This document shows positions 11,201 through 19,919 of a stretch of 64,000 nucleotides of DNA, in pieces. The DNA lies in NCBI RefSeq assembly GCF_028583425.1, contig NC_072798.1, forward strand, positions 8,682,501-8,746,500, given 5' to 3'. Under the pieces are notes generated by a model. That model was not told where the DNA came from, made no database searches, and was given only the letters and a program-made list of their open reading frames with translations. The position numbers were made by a program, and so were the translations under genes. Every line of letters starts with the position of its first letter. Position 1 is the first letter of the stretch. This stretch comes from Eublepharis macularius (taxonomy: Eukaryota > Chordata > Lepidosauria > Squamata > Eublepharidae).

Positions 11201-11777
11201 CCTGAGTCTCTAATTTTTTCTTTCTGCTTTGCAGCTTGTGAAGGGCAACCTTAATAAAAACATGGAAATTGAGCGAGACAGCACCATTCCTAAACAGGAG
11301 ATTGCCGCAAGCCAAGCCACTTTCAATGACTATGCAGCTGGCCCTCCTTATGTAGACAAAGGACACTTGAACCCCGTGGTCCATCAGACCGGACAAGATG
11401 ACAAAACAGCCACATTCACCTTGACCAACATTGTGCCCCAATACAACAAGCTCAACCAAGGACCCTGGGCGAACTACGAAACAAAAACAATGGCACAAAA
11501 GGTTGCTCAGAATAGGTGCACCAAAGTCTACATCGTCGTGGGAGCCGTGCCTGGGCCTAACCTCATCGCGAACCGGGTCAATTACCCCAGTGATATGTGG
11601 TCTGCCGCCTGCTGCGAGATTGCTAAGAACAAAAGGAAATCCTGGGGTATCATCGCAAGTAATGATCATAAAGCTCCACCTAAAGTCACGGAGCGCACGC
11701 TGCGGCAGCTGGAGCAAGACCTGGAAAAGCTGTACAAAAAGAAGAAAGTCGATATTTTCAGCAGTTCTTGTTACTAG
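7926..11777 (+). CDS. ENDOD1-like secreted endonuclease (2 coding exons, 274 aa)
   Basis: Coding exons are 7926-8207 (94 codons) and 11235-11777 (180 codons plus TAG), joined in phase 0 by a CAG|GTAAGA donor and a TTTGCAG|CTT acceptor. I recognise the vertebrate ENDOD1-like branch of the DNA/RNA non-specific (NUC/EndoG-type) endonucleases. Residues 1-18 form a hydrophobic signal peptide, chosen as the start although an upstream in-frame ATG exists, because upstream codons give no family sequence. Seen motifs: YDRKNRIPIYSAY at 64-76, VDKGHLNP at 134-141 with the expected catalytic His138, and LNQGPW at 167-172 with the likely metal-binding Asn168. Cysteines in both exons fit an extracellular enzyme. 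There is no transmembrane segment. The family normally shows Arg before GH; here it is Lys136. The physiological substrate of this subfamily is unknown to me. It could also be a recently duplicated paralogue rather than the ENDOD1 orthologue. Confidence 0.9.
9322..9533. mobile_element. CpG-dense palindromic MITE, TSD ATG
   Basis: Near-perfect 100-bp arms (GGCCGATTCCAGATGAC ...) meeting at a GCGCGTCGTCGCGC centre, flanked by ATG at 9319-9321 and 9534-9536. Non-coding. Confidence 0.8.
10425..10600 (+). repeat. tRNA-derived SINE
   Basis: Head GTGTGGTGTAGTGGTTA, with TTGTTGTGAGGGTAAAATGG in the body. Degenerate B box. Confidence 0.75.
10690..10944. mobile_element. hAT MITE, 8-bp TSD
   Basis: CAGGGCTTTTTTTC ... 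AAAAAAGCCCTG ends flanked by exact GCTATCCA at 10682-10689 and 10945-10952. Inner arms are palindromic. Confidence 0.9.
11235..11777 (+). CDS. ENDOD1-like coding exon 2 (catalytic)
   Basis: Encodes residues 95-274, including the DKGH catalytic motif (135-138) and the Asn/Trp pair of NQGPW. It opens after TTCTGCTTTGCAG and closes with TGT TAC TAG. The C-terminus is a lysine-rich segment around KLYKKKK followed by a short tail ending in Cys-Tyr. Confidence 0.9.
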   Translation, partial: LVKGNLNKNMEIERDSTIPKQEIAASQATFNDYAAGPPYVDKGHLNPVVHQTGQDDKTATFTLTNIVPQYNKLNQGPWANYETKTMAQKVAQNRCTKVYIVVGAVPGPNLIANRVNYPSDMWSAACCEIAKNKRKSWGIIASNDHKAPPKVTERTLRQLEQDLEKLYKKKKVDIFSSSCY

Positions 11778-12500
11778 TCCGAACGCTGCTAGTCACTGCG
11801 TTTGCTTCCGAGAGTTGACTGTGTTAAAATAGCGGGATGCAAGTGCCTGGCAGAAGCAGCGACACTTCCAGCATCTTTGCTCACAGGTCCTGCAGGAATT
11901 TTTTTAGGGTTGCCATTAAGACAAAGGAGCTGAGTAGACAGTCATGCCGACCTGGCTGAAAACCATCCCTCTGTTATACCACTATCAACTCTTAAAAACA
12001 ATGACTTTTCTTCTCCCCAGGTAGCACAGAAGAGGAGCAGGGAAAGCTTTCTAGCTAGCTATAGCTTTAATGTCATGCAATTGTTGATTTGTGCGAACCT
12101 CATTTATCCTACGGCATCTTGAAAAATACCTTGGGCAATGCCACATCCGGCCAGAACCATGTGCACTTGAACACCTGGCAGCAATCCCATGCCCCGTGAG
12201 CCAGTCTTGATGTTCCAACATATTTACTGAAGTTGGGAGGCCTCGGAATAGATCCTATATTCACTTTTTACCTGGTACAGCAAGTTGGAGGACTGCTCTG
12301 AAAAAGGCTGTGAACGGAGGGATGCGGAACGATCATCTCAACCATTCAGATATTTGTTTTCCTTCCCACATTCTTTACCACTTTCAGACAAATAAAAGCT
12401 TAATGCAGCATAGCTGTAAGTGTCTCTACCTGGTGTGCTTGCGGAGGAAACCTAGAGGGTTGTGGAAGAAGGACTGCCTAAAATATCACAGTGTCATTCT
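11778..12500 (+). other. ENDOD1-like 3'UTR and flank with poly(A) signal
   Basis: No other coding potential. AATAAA at 12391-12396, about 610 bases after the stop, is the best polyadenylation signal. The region is free of recognisable repeats, as expected for a real 3'UTR. Confidence 0.6.
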
Positions 12501-12743
12501 GTGCCTTTTAGAGTGACCCTGGTCAGCTGGTGGTGAGGAATTTAAGAGTGATATGTCCAGGGTAGAGATTTCAGGTGCCCATCAGGGGTGGGCAATCTCC
12601 CAGCAGTTCACGTGATTAACTTGTACACTATAAGGGAAGGTATTATAACTACCAGTAGGAGGTTTTGGGCCGCCTGGATATCGCTTGCCACTGGCAGGCA
12701 CCCTGGGAACATGCGCAGCATGCATACTCCCAGTGGATGTGAC

Positions 12744-13560
12744 TAGACATGGGCACGAACAGAAAAAAAACAACGAACATGGTGTTCGTTGTTCGTTGCC
12801 ATCCACGAACAACAAACACTGATGAACATGATCCTGTCATGAACGTGTTCGTTGTTCGTGAGGGCCAGCAGGCTCTCCTTCAGCCATCAAGAATGATCCC
12901 TACTGTTCCACTCCCAGAAACCCTACCTGAGCAAGCAGCAGGAAATGTACCAGTAATAAGTAATAGCTTGGCCCCAGAGCCTGGCAGCAGCCCTGGAACT
13001 TGAAGGGGTAGATCCCTACCGCACCACTCCCAGAAACCCTACCTGAGCAGGCAGCAGGAAAGGTACCAGTAATAAATAATAGCTTGGCCCAGAGCCAGGC
13101 AGCGGCCCTGGATCTTGAAGGGGTAGATCTCTATCCTACCACACACACAGAAAATTCAAGCTCCAATGTACTCACCCTGTCTCTCTAACAGCAGCTGTCT
13201 CTCCCTGAAAGCCAGAGCTGGGAGCCCCCCTCCCCTCCTGGTCTTTTCCTCTTGTAATAAATTTGGAGCTTCAGTCCACACTTGGAAGGAAGACCTGCCT
13301 ATCAAGCTAAATTGGGCTTAGATTGGGGTTTCCAGGGCAACAGCAGGAGTTCAGACAGAGTTCAGACAATCCCTGGCTAAGTTGCCAAGGGAATTGATTG
13401 CAGGTGCCAGACTGTCTGGCTTGACGAACAGCAACAAACGAGGCTTGCAACGACCACCTGTTCGTTTAGAATGGGGCCTCACGAACAGCTTGTTCGCAAA
13501 CAGCAGATTGGGCTGTTTGTGGTTTTTTTAAGTTCGTATTGCTGTTCGTGCCCATCTCTA
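12744..13560. mobile_element. hAT element, 817 bp, non-autonomous
   Basis: TAGACATGGGCACGAAC ... GTTCGTGCCCATCTCTA termini, TSD GATGTGAC (12736-12743) versus GATATGAC (13561-13568). Internal 117-bp tandem duplication from about 12896. Encodes no transposase. Inserted in an older GC-rich repeat. Confidence 0.8.
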
Positions 13561-13799
13561 GATATGACAGCATCACTTCTGGAAGTGATGTCATTGTGCC
13601 GGCCACGGGAGTGTTCCCACACTTCATTTGGAGCTGATTCTCAAAGCATGGGAACACTCCCATGGCCAATGTTACAACATCTCTTCTGGAAGTGACATCT
13701 CCACATTGGCACCGGGAGTGCACATGCGTGCGCAAAGAACATGCTCCCAGTAAGTATCAGGTCCCCTGCTCCCACCAGGAGGATATAGCGAGCTGGGAA

Positions 13800-14500
13800 C
13801 CCTAATGCAGGGTTAGATACAGCACTGACTAAAATATTGACTAAAGGTGGAAACCACCTTTCTGTGAGATGCTGCACAGATGTGGAATCTGAGACATTCT
13901 CTTTCTAATATATTTGTGGCTGTTGAGAAAGCAGAATACGGTTTTGTGCTTTTTGCTCCCAGATCAGTGAGATGTTCAAAATAGCCTTTCCAGGGCAAAA
14001 TGTGTTTAGCGATGCAGAGAGATCACTGTGGCTTCTTTGTTATAATGCCTTCCTTTATATGTATACAAGTTAACCAAGTATTTGGGATGAGTACAACGGG
14101 TTTAACTTCACTCTGCTAGGTACTGCTTGTAATGTTCAGGGTCCCAAATGAGAGACAAGAGAAATGAGGTGTCTTTCAAACAGCTTTATGTACAAAGCAA
14201 CTCCCGCAAACTGTATGCAGTCTCAGCTAGCTGAACTGATGGCTCAACACGTAGGGAAATTAACAGGCCTTAATATATTATGGTAATATAAGGGAAAATC
14301 TTAAAAGTATAAGTTCTGTCACTACACTGCAGGTCTAGTTTGGCTCTTAATACAGCACCTGCTTTGTATAATAAAGGTTCCAGGTTTAATCCCTGGCATG
14401 CCGGGTTGTCAACTCCAGGTTGAGAAATTCCTGGAGATTTAGGGGTGGGGCCTGGGGAGAGTGGAGTTTGAGAAGGGGAGGGACCCCATCAAGGTTTAAT
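13800..14500. other. No gene recognised
   Basis: Unique or strongly decayed sequence; a fragment of the AGGTTGAGAAATTCCTGG hAT MITE lies at about 14405-14470. Confidence 0.4.
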
Positions 14501-14509
14501 GCCATATTA

Positions 14510-14900
14510 TTATTTATTATTATTTTATTCAATTTTTAGTCCACCCTCTCTGTAAATGGCTCAGGGCGGGTTAAAAAATAAATACATTTTAAAATCACAA
14601 TAAAATAAAACAATCATAATATTCATAAAATATACAGTCTGCAATTCCCAAGGTGGCAGAAGCACAATCTTAAAATCCACCCGTGTTAATAGTAAACAGA
14701 GGGAAGGAAGAGAAGGAGGGGGTAACATTCGAGATAGACTGATTCGTATGGGGGGGCCAAGATGATAACATAGCCCCCTCCCAACAGGAGACTGGTAGTC
14801 AGGCTCACCAAATAGCACAGAACAGCCCCAACATCTCTGTCTTACAGACCTGCCGAAAAGATAGGAGGTCTTGGAAGGCCCAAGTGTCCACAGCCAGAGA
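14510..14900 (-). repeat. LINE-derived 3' segment
   Basis: Antisense of a repeat with TGGCTCAGGGCGGGTTA followed by A/T-rich tail. Related segments at about 25560-25790, 29755-30020, 32270-32450 and 46680-46920. Clade uncertain, L2/CR1 group likely. Confidence 0.45.
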
Positions 14901-15186
14901 GTTCCACTAGTTCCGCTCCCATGATTTGCTGGGGCCCATTTTGACCCCAAACAGGTATTAGCCCCATGTGAAGTATGGAAGCATGCCTGTGGCCACTGTG
15001 ATGATGTCATTTCCTGGAAGTGACATCATCATGCAAGTGTGGGAGCATGCGCACAAGAAGCATGCTCAGAACACGAGGTAAGTGCCAAGCTCCCCTTCCT
15101 GCTTGGAGGGTACAGGGATGTGGAAACCCTACTGAGGCAGTGTATATATTCATGTATGCAATGGGGGCATGGGTGAATCCATGGGT

Positions 15187-15510
15187 CCTAAAATCAAAAA
15201 GAGTCCAGTAGCACCCTTAAGACTAACCAATTTTATTGTAGCATAAGCTTTCGAGAATCAAGTTCTCTTCGTCAGATGCATGATACAGAGACTGGTCAAA
15301 TATAGAAGAGGAGGGAGGAGAAGAGGAGGAGAGAGAAGAGGCAGTTAGTGGGGGGAGAGGGAGGGTTCAACCAAAACATTCCTTTGCCAGTAAATGTAAA
15401 CATCTCCTTTTGGTATGGAGATTAATTGGCTTGTGTGAGGCTTCAAAGGAGTTTGCCGTGTTGGTTTGTAGCAGCAAAACAACCAGACCATCCAGTTCCA
15501 ATGTAGTATA
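15187..15510 (-). mobile_element. PLE 3' region
   Basis: Antisense tail AGAGTCCAGTAGCACC then the hammerhead-like block and a purine-rich stretch shared with the PLE at 51874-53106. Confidence 0.75.
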
Positions 15511-15696
15511 AGCAGTGTTATAAGCAGAAACAGTGTTATGCGTTCCTCCCGACTTCTCAAAGTGGTGTGCAGTTCCAACAGTAGCACTTAGCTCGGCTGA
15601 TCCCCTTTGGAAAAGAGAGCAGTGCATTTTTATGGCATTGCGTACAATTTGCTTTGATCTGCCGCATGTATGCACGTGCTGTCAAGTCGCAACTGA

Positions 15697-15930
15697 GAGC
15701 GGGACCACAAGTGACGCCTGACGCAGGTTGGACACTTGTCAGCTTCCCTCAAGTTTTGATGGGAAATGGAGGCAGCTTGGCGGAATGTTGGACAAGTGAC
15801 AGTTGAAAAGTCCGTTGGACAGCAGGCGGAGAGCCAGGCTGCAAGGCCAGGATGCCTACATTTCCCATCAAAACTTGAGGGAAGCTGACTAGTGTCCAAC
15901 CTGTGTCAGGCGTCACTTGTGGTCCCGCTC
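15697..15930. mobile_element. Harbinger-like foldback MITE, TSD TGA
   Basis: GAGCGGGACCAC ... GTGGTCCCGCTC ends flanked by TGA at 15694-15696 and 15931-15933. Shares inner arms with the GAGCCAAGC family. Confidence 0.82.
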
Positions 15931-16109
15931 TGACTTATGGTGACCTAGGGCAAGAGCCATTCAAAGCAGCTGAGGAGCAGAGGTGATTTGCTATTGCCTT
16001 CCCCCGCAGAGCAAGCGCAGCCTATGTCATATTCTTTGCCATCTGCTGCCACCTTGTGTACACTTCTCCTCAGTGGCGCACAGTTTGTGTGTTACTCTTT
16101 GCACAATCT

Positions 16110-16440
16110 GAAAGGCAGGCCAATGTAGGTCTGTTGCCGCCAAAAGACAGAGAATAGATTTATTGTTTATCAGCTTTCTTGGACTAGAATCCACTTCATC
16201 AGCTGCATGAAGTGTATATATGAGTGTGTGTGCATATATGCATAGAATGGAAAAACGGTAAACAGGAAATGCAAAAAAGGCCGTGAGAAGAATCCACACA
16301 ATTTACATTTTTGATGTAAAACCTGCGTGTGGAGTATAAGCGCTGTGCCACTGTGAGCCATACCTCTCGATCCCATACTGCACGACATGAGTGAATATTT
16401 ATACATGCATAGAGAGGAAAAATAGTAAACAGGCAATATG
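16110..16440 (-). mobile_element. PLE tail of a further family, with diverged tandem segment
   Basis: Minus strand shows CTGATGA (16196-16202), a TGGA/TCCA hairpin, GAAA (16175-16178). Upstream of this on the minus strand is a diverged duplicated segment (ATGCATAGA...GTAAACAGG) at about 16238 and 16408. Confidence 0.55.
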
Positions 16441-16479
16441 AAAAGTGCCCTGAGGAGCAGTTCGCACCATTATATCCAT

Positions 16480-16990
16480 GTCCGGTCTAGAAGCGCTGCG
16501 CCGCTTCAAGTCGCCTCTAGATACGGCTTTGTGGGTGTACTTTTAGATTGGCGCCTGTAGAGGTCAGCAGAGAGCTTTCCTTTCCCATTTTTCCCACGTA
16601 ACGCAATTTATGCAAATACTGACGGGACCGTTACGAGGTTTGCGTAGCCCTTTGAACGCGGAAGGAACAGTCAGCGTCCTATAGTGCGGAATTTACCTAT
16701 CCTTTTCTGTCCCGTCTTGCCCCTCCTGCTTACGTAATTGACGGCTAAGAAGGCTTCCACCTAGCTCCTCCCACTGGACGGGTGCGTAGATTACGTTCCC
16801 AGTGCGGGAGTCGCCTTTTGCTGGCGCTTTGCTCCATGAGGCTGATTGGTGGGTGTCGCAGGTGACGTGAGGGGCCTGCCCTGGCCGGACAGGAGGCGCT
16901 TTGCGCGGCTTCGAAAACTACCCGGGGTCCCGGCTTGAGGCCTAGTCCGGAAGGGTGAGAACGGCCTTCGTAGCTTGCGACGAGGAGCTG
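16480..16990 (+). promoter_or_regulatory. RBM17: CpG-rich RBM17 promoter
   Basis: Unlike its surroundings this stretch is rich in CpG and has no recognisable repeat. It holds an inverted CCAAT box (GATTGG at about 16843), a palindromic TTACGTAA at about 16732 that fits a bZIP/D-box site, and several other TACG or TTACG sites. It ends in a probable non-coding exon 1. Placement as the RBM17 promoter rests on position, composition and the donor at 16955; the start site is not defined. Confidence 0.65.
16860..16954 (+). other. RBM17: RBM17 non-coding exon 1 (approximate 5' end)
   Basis: The coding start lies just after a splice acceptor at 19778, so at least one upstream non-coding exon is required. 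The best candidate ends TCCGGAAGG|GTGAGA at 16954 within the CpG-rich region. The 5' boundary given is a guess. Confidence 0.5.
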
Positions 16991-17199
16991 GAGAGTGAAT
17001 AGGGATTTCAGAAGGGAGGATGAGAACAACGGGCGGTAGAATAGCTAGTCTGGGGGTTGCTTTAGCTGGAGGAGGAGGTCACCCAAATAGAGGATGGAGA
17101 CTGAGAATTTATTTTTAAGTTAGTTCGTTTTGTTTGCCTGCCTCGTCCTCATTGCAAGGCGCTCGGCTCTATAAAAAGTATGGCAAATCTTTCCCATTT

Positions 17200-17360
17200 T
17201 GAATGTGTGTGTGTATATTGTATATTGTGAATATAGTGCGGTGAATCTTGCAGATTTTGAATATACATATAATATATACTACTATATATATTATTTATGC
17301 CCTATATATACCATAATCTATATTTTGGAAAAGATATAGGTATAGCTTATTGTATATAGA
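17200..17360. repeat. AT-rich low-complexity tract
   Basis: Alternating TA and TATATT runs in RBM17 intron 1. Confidence 0.7.
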
Positions 17361-17757
17361 GAACATGTATAGTATTTGGAGTAAGAGGGGATTCTGAGCA
17401 TGTGCAGAGTGCCTTTCAGAAGATTTACACTTATAAATCCCTTTTCTCAAACAACACACACACACTTCTAATACTGAAAAGAGTCCAGTAGCACCTTTAA
17501 GACTCACCAACTTTACCACAGTTCTCTTCGTCAGATGCGACTAATACTAGAGGTTATGCAAATAGAGTAAAAATTAAAATCCATCTTTAAAAGATCCTCT
17601 GAGGCTAAAATATCCTTTTTAGTTAAAAAAAACCCCTAAAACTAAGGGGCTTCCCTGAATAGAAATGGGATGCTGGACTTAGATTGTTTGATCCAGCACA
17701 GCTGTATCTTTAATAAATTTAAGATAGGCGTAAATATTCATAGGTATATTATAGTTA

Positions 17758-17922
17758 AATAGAAAAGAGTCCAGTAGCACCTTTAAGACTAACCAACTTT
17801 ACTGTAGCACAAGCTTGTAGTATAAAAGCTTATGCTACAGTAAAGTTGGTTAGTCTTAAAGGTGCTACTGGACTCTTTTCTATTTTGCTACTACAGACTA
17901 ACACGGCTAACTCCTCTGGATC
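17758..17922. mobile_element. PLE inverted dimer with exact 13-bp TSD
   Basis: AGAGTCCAGTAGCACCTT and its reverse complement face each other around a short centre; the right side continues into ACACGGCTAACTCCTCTGGA. TSD TATATTATAGTTA at 17745-17757 and 17923-17935. Confidence 0.88.
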
Positions 17923-18469
17923 TATATTATAGTTAGAGATCTGAGTTCAAATGCCCATTCTGACACAGAGCTTATTTGGTGTCCTTTGGTTAATCACTAC
18001 CTCTCAGGGTTGTTGTGCAGATTTTTAAAAAGTGTTATCCCTTCCTTTTTGAAGGAATGAACTGCCTCGAGCAATCTCTTTGAAGGGGCTTATGGACACA
18101 TTTGGAATAAAACTAATTAAAAACATAGAAAAAGGATGTGATAAGGTGCAGTGTTGGTATAATTGATAAATATGTGTAATGATTTGTTTATTTTAGGCTG
18201 TGGTGCTTGAACTATTTAAATTTTTTTTAAAAAATAGCCCAGTCCCATCTGCACACATTCTTTCCGCATTTTGTTGAGCTTTTATGTCAGATTTAAGTTT
18301 CTTTACTGATGCACCAGCTAGAAAAAAATCTGTGGCTATTAACATCCGTGCTTTCTAACATTACTTTCCAAATTCAGGAAGGGGTGTGTTTTTAGGGATG
18401 CTTCTAAGGTAATTTTTAATGCTGTGGTTTAGCAGTTTAATGCTAAACCATACAGGAATTGCACGGAAG

Positions 18470-18670
18470 ACAGTTTCAGGTGGATAGCCATGTTGGTCTA
18501 TACTAGAAGAGCAAAGTTCGGGTCCAGTAGCACCTTAGAGACCAACTAGATTTTCAGGGTGTGAGCTCATACCCTGGAAATCTCATTGATCTAATGAAGG
18601 GAGCTTTGACTCTCAAAAGCTCATACCGTGGAAATCTAGTTGGTCTCTAGGATGCTCCTGAACCAGAATC
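18470..18670. mobile_element. PLE inverted dimer, second tail family
   Basis: GGTCCAGTAGCACCTTAGAG on the left, TAGTTGGTCTCTAGGATGCTC on the right, with GGGAGCTTTGACTCTC between. Older, with mismatches. Confidence 0.7.
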
Positions 18671-18997
18671 TTGCAGGAAAGCTAGCCATGCATGCAATTT
18701 TGAAACAGGAAAGCTAGCCATGCATGCAGTTTAAATCAGCCAACACAGATCCCTGGATCAGTGATACTTGTCCCTATATCCTGCAGCGTTTGTACATGCC
18801 ATGGGACGCAAATTCCAGGTTAGCTGTACTTAAAGACTCTTCTGAGAACTTAGCACATTTGCTGGGTTGGAGCCTACCAACTTTTCATCTGGCACGCAAG
18901 TGAAGAAGGATGATCTTGCCAATTCTTTACTCCACCATGGATTTTTATGCACATAGCTACTGTAATCTCCTTTATTGCCTTTTGTGGGTTTGATGAT

Positions 18998-19465
18998 AAC
19001 AACAGGGTACTTATATACTGCTATTCTAGATAGATGAGGACCTGCTCAGAGTTATGAACAAAGGCAGTATTATTATTATCCCCACAATACAGCTGGAGAA
19101 CTGGGGCCCAGAGGAGTGGCTTATCCAAGGCCAGCTGCTGAGCTCATGGCAGCAGTGGGATTTGAACCAGCAGAGTGCTGATTTTCAACCCAGCCACTTA
19201 TCCAAGGGCACCTGCTGAGCTCATGGCAATAGTGGGAGTCAAACCAGCAGAGTGCTGATTTTCAACCCAACCACTTATCCAAGGGCACCTGCTGAGCTCA
19301 TGGCAATAGTGGGAGTCAAACCAGCAGAGTGCTGATTTTCAACCCAACCACTTACCCAAGGGCACCTGCTGAGCTCATGGCAGTAGTGGGAGTTGAACCA
19401 GCAGAGTGCTGATTTGTATCCCAATCACTTAACCAGTATGCTACAGCAGCTCTCTTGATAGGACC
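18998..19465 (-). repeat. tRNA-derived SINE with internal 77-bp tandem expansion
   Basis: The SINE of 465-820, with the segment from the B-box region repeated: CACTTA anchors at 19195, 19272, 19349 and 19426, all 77 apart, and a first unit at 19118. Confidence 0.85.
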
Positions 19466-19796
19466 CCCCTGCCTCCTCTATTGTGCCAGGTAGGATCCAA
19501 TCCAATAAGCTTTTGAGAGTCCGAGCATAAATCACCAGATACTTGCTTATGAATCTTATTGAAACCTCTGTGCACCTTCTGATTTTATAGCTTATTGAAG
19601 GTAAAGTACCAGGCAGCTGTTCATCCAAAATAACAAATAGCTAAGTACTAGAGGGAAAAACATTTGGGAGTCAAATTATATTCTTTTTTTAAAAAAATCC
19701 TTAAAGTTCATGGCAAAAACAAACTAAGGGCCCTGATAAATCTAAGTGATATAGTTCAGATCGTCTTTTGTCTTGCAGTTCTGAACGGGAAAGAAA

Positions 19797-19919
19797 ATGT
19801 CTCTCTATGACGACCTGGGAGTGGAGACCAGTGATTCCAAGACAGAAGGCTGGTCCAAAAACTTCAAACTTTTGCAGTCTCAGTTGCAAGTGAAAAAAGC
19901 AGCGCTCACTCAAGCAAAG
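19797..19919 (+). CDS. RBM17: RBM17 coding exon 2 (start codon)
   Basis: The exon begins at 19779 after TTGCAG. The ATG at 19797 opens MSLYDDLGVE, and the exon encodes residues 1-41 ending QAK in phase 0 before GTATGG. Confidence 0.95.

Larger units (their letters stand above)
8208..11234 (+). other. ENDOD1-like intron
   Basis: A 3-kb intron filled mostly with repeats: a PLE tail fragment at about 8378-8417 (minus), a degenerate hAT-type MITE at about 8570-8930, a CpG-rich Harbinger-like palindrome at 9322-9533, a SINE at about 10425-10600 and a hAT MITE at 10690-10944. I see no conserved exon inside it. Confidence 0.6.

Noticed and set aside
15630..15899. Frame with DTCQLPSSFDGKCR-type residues, recurring in the window
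   Set aside because: Comes from foldback MITE arms; recurrence reflects repeat copies, not a protein family.
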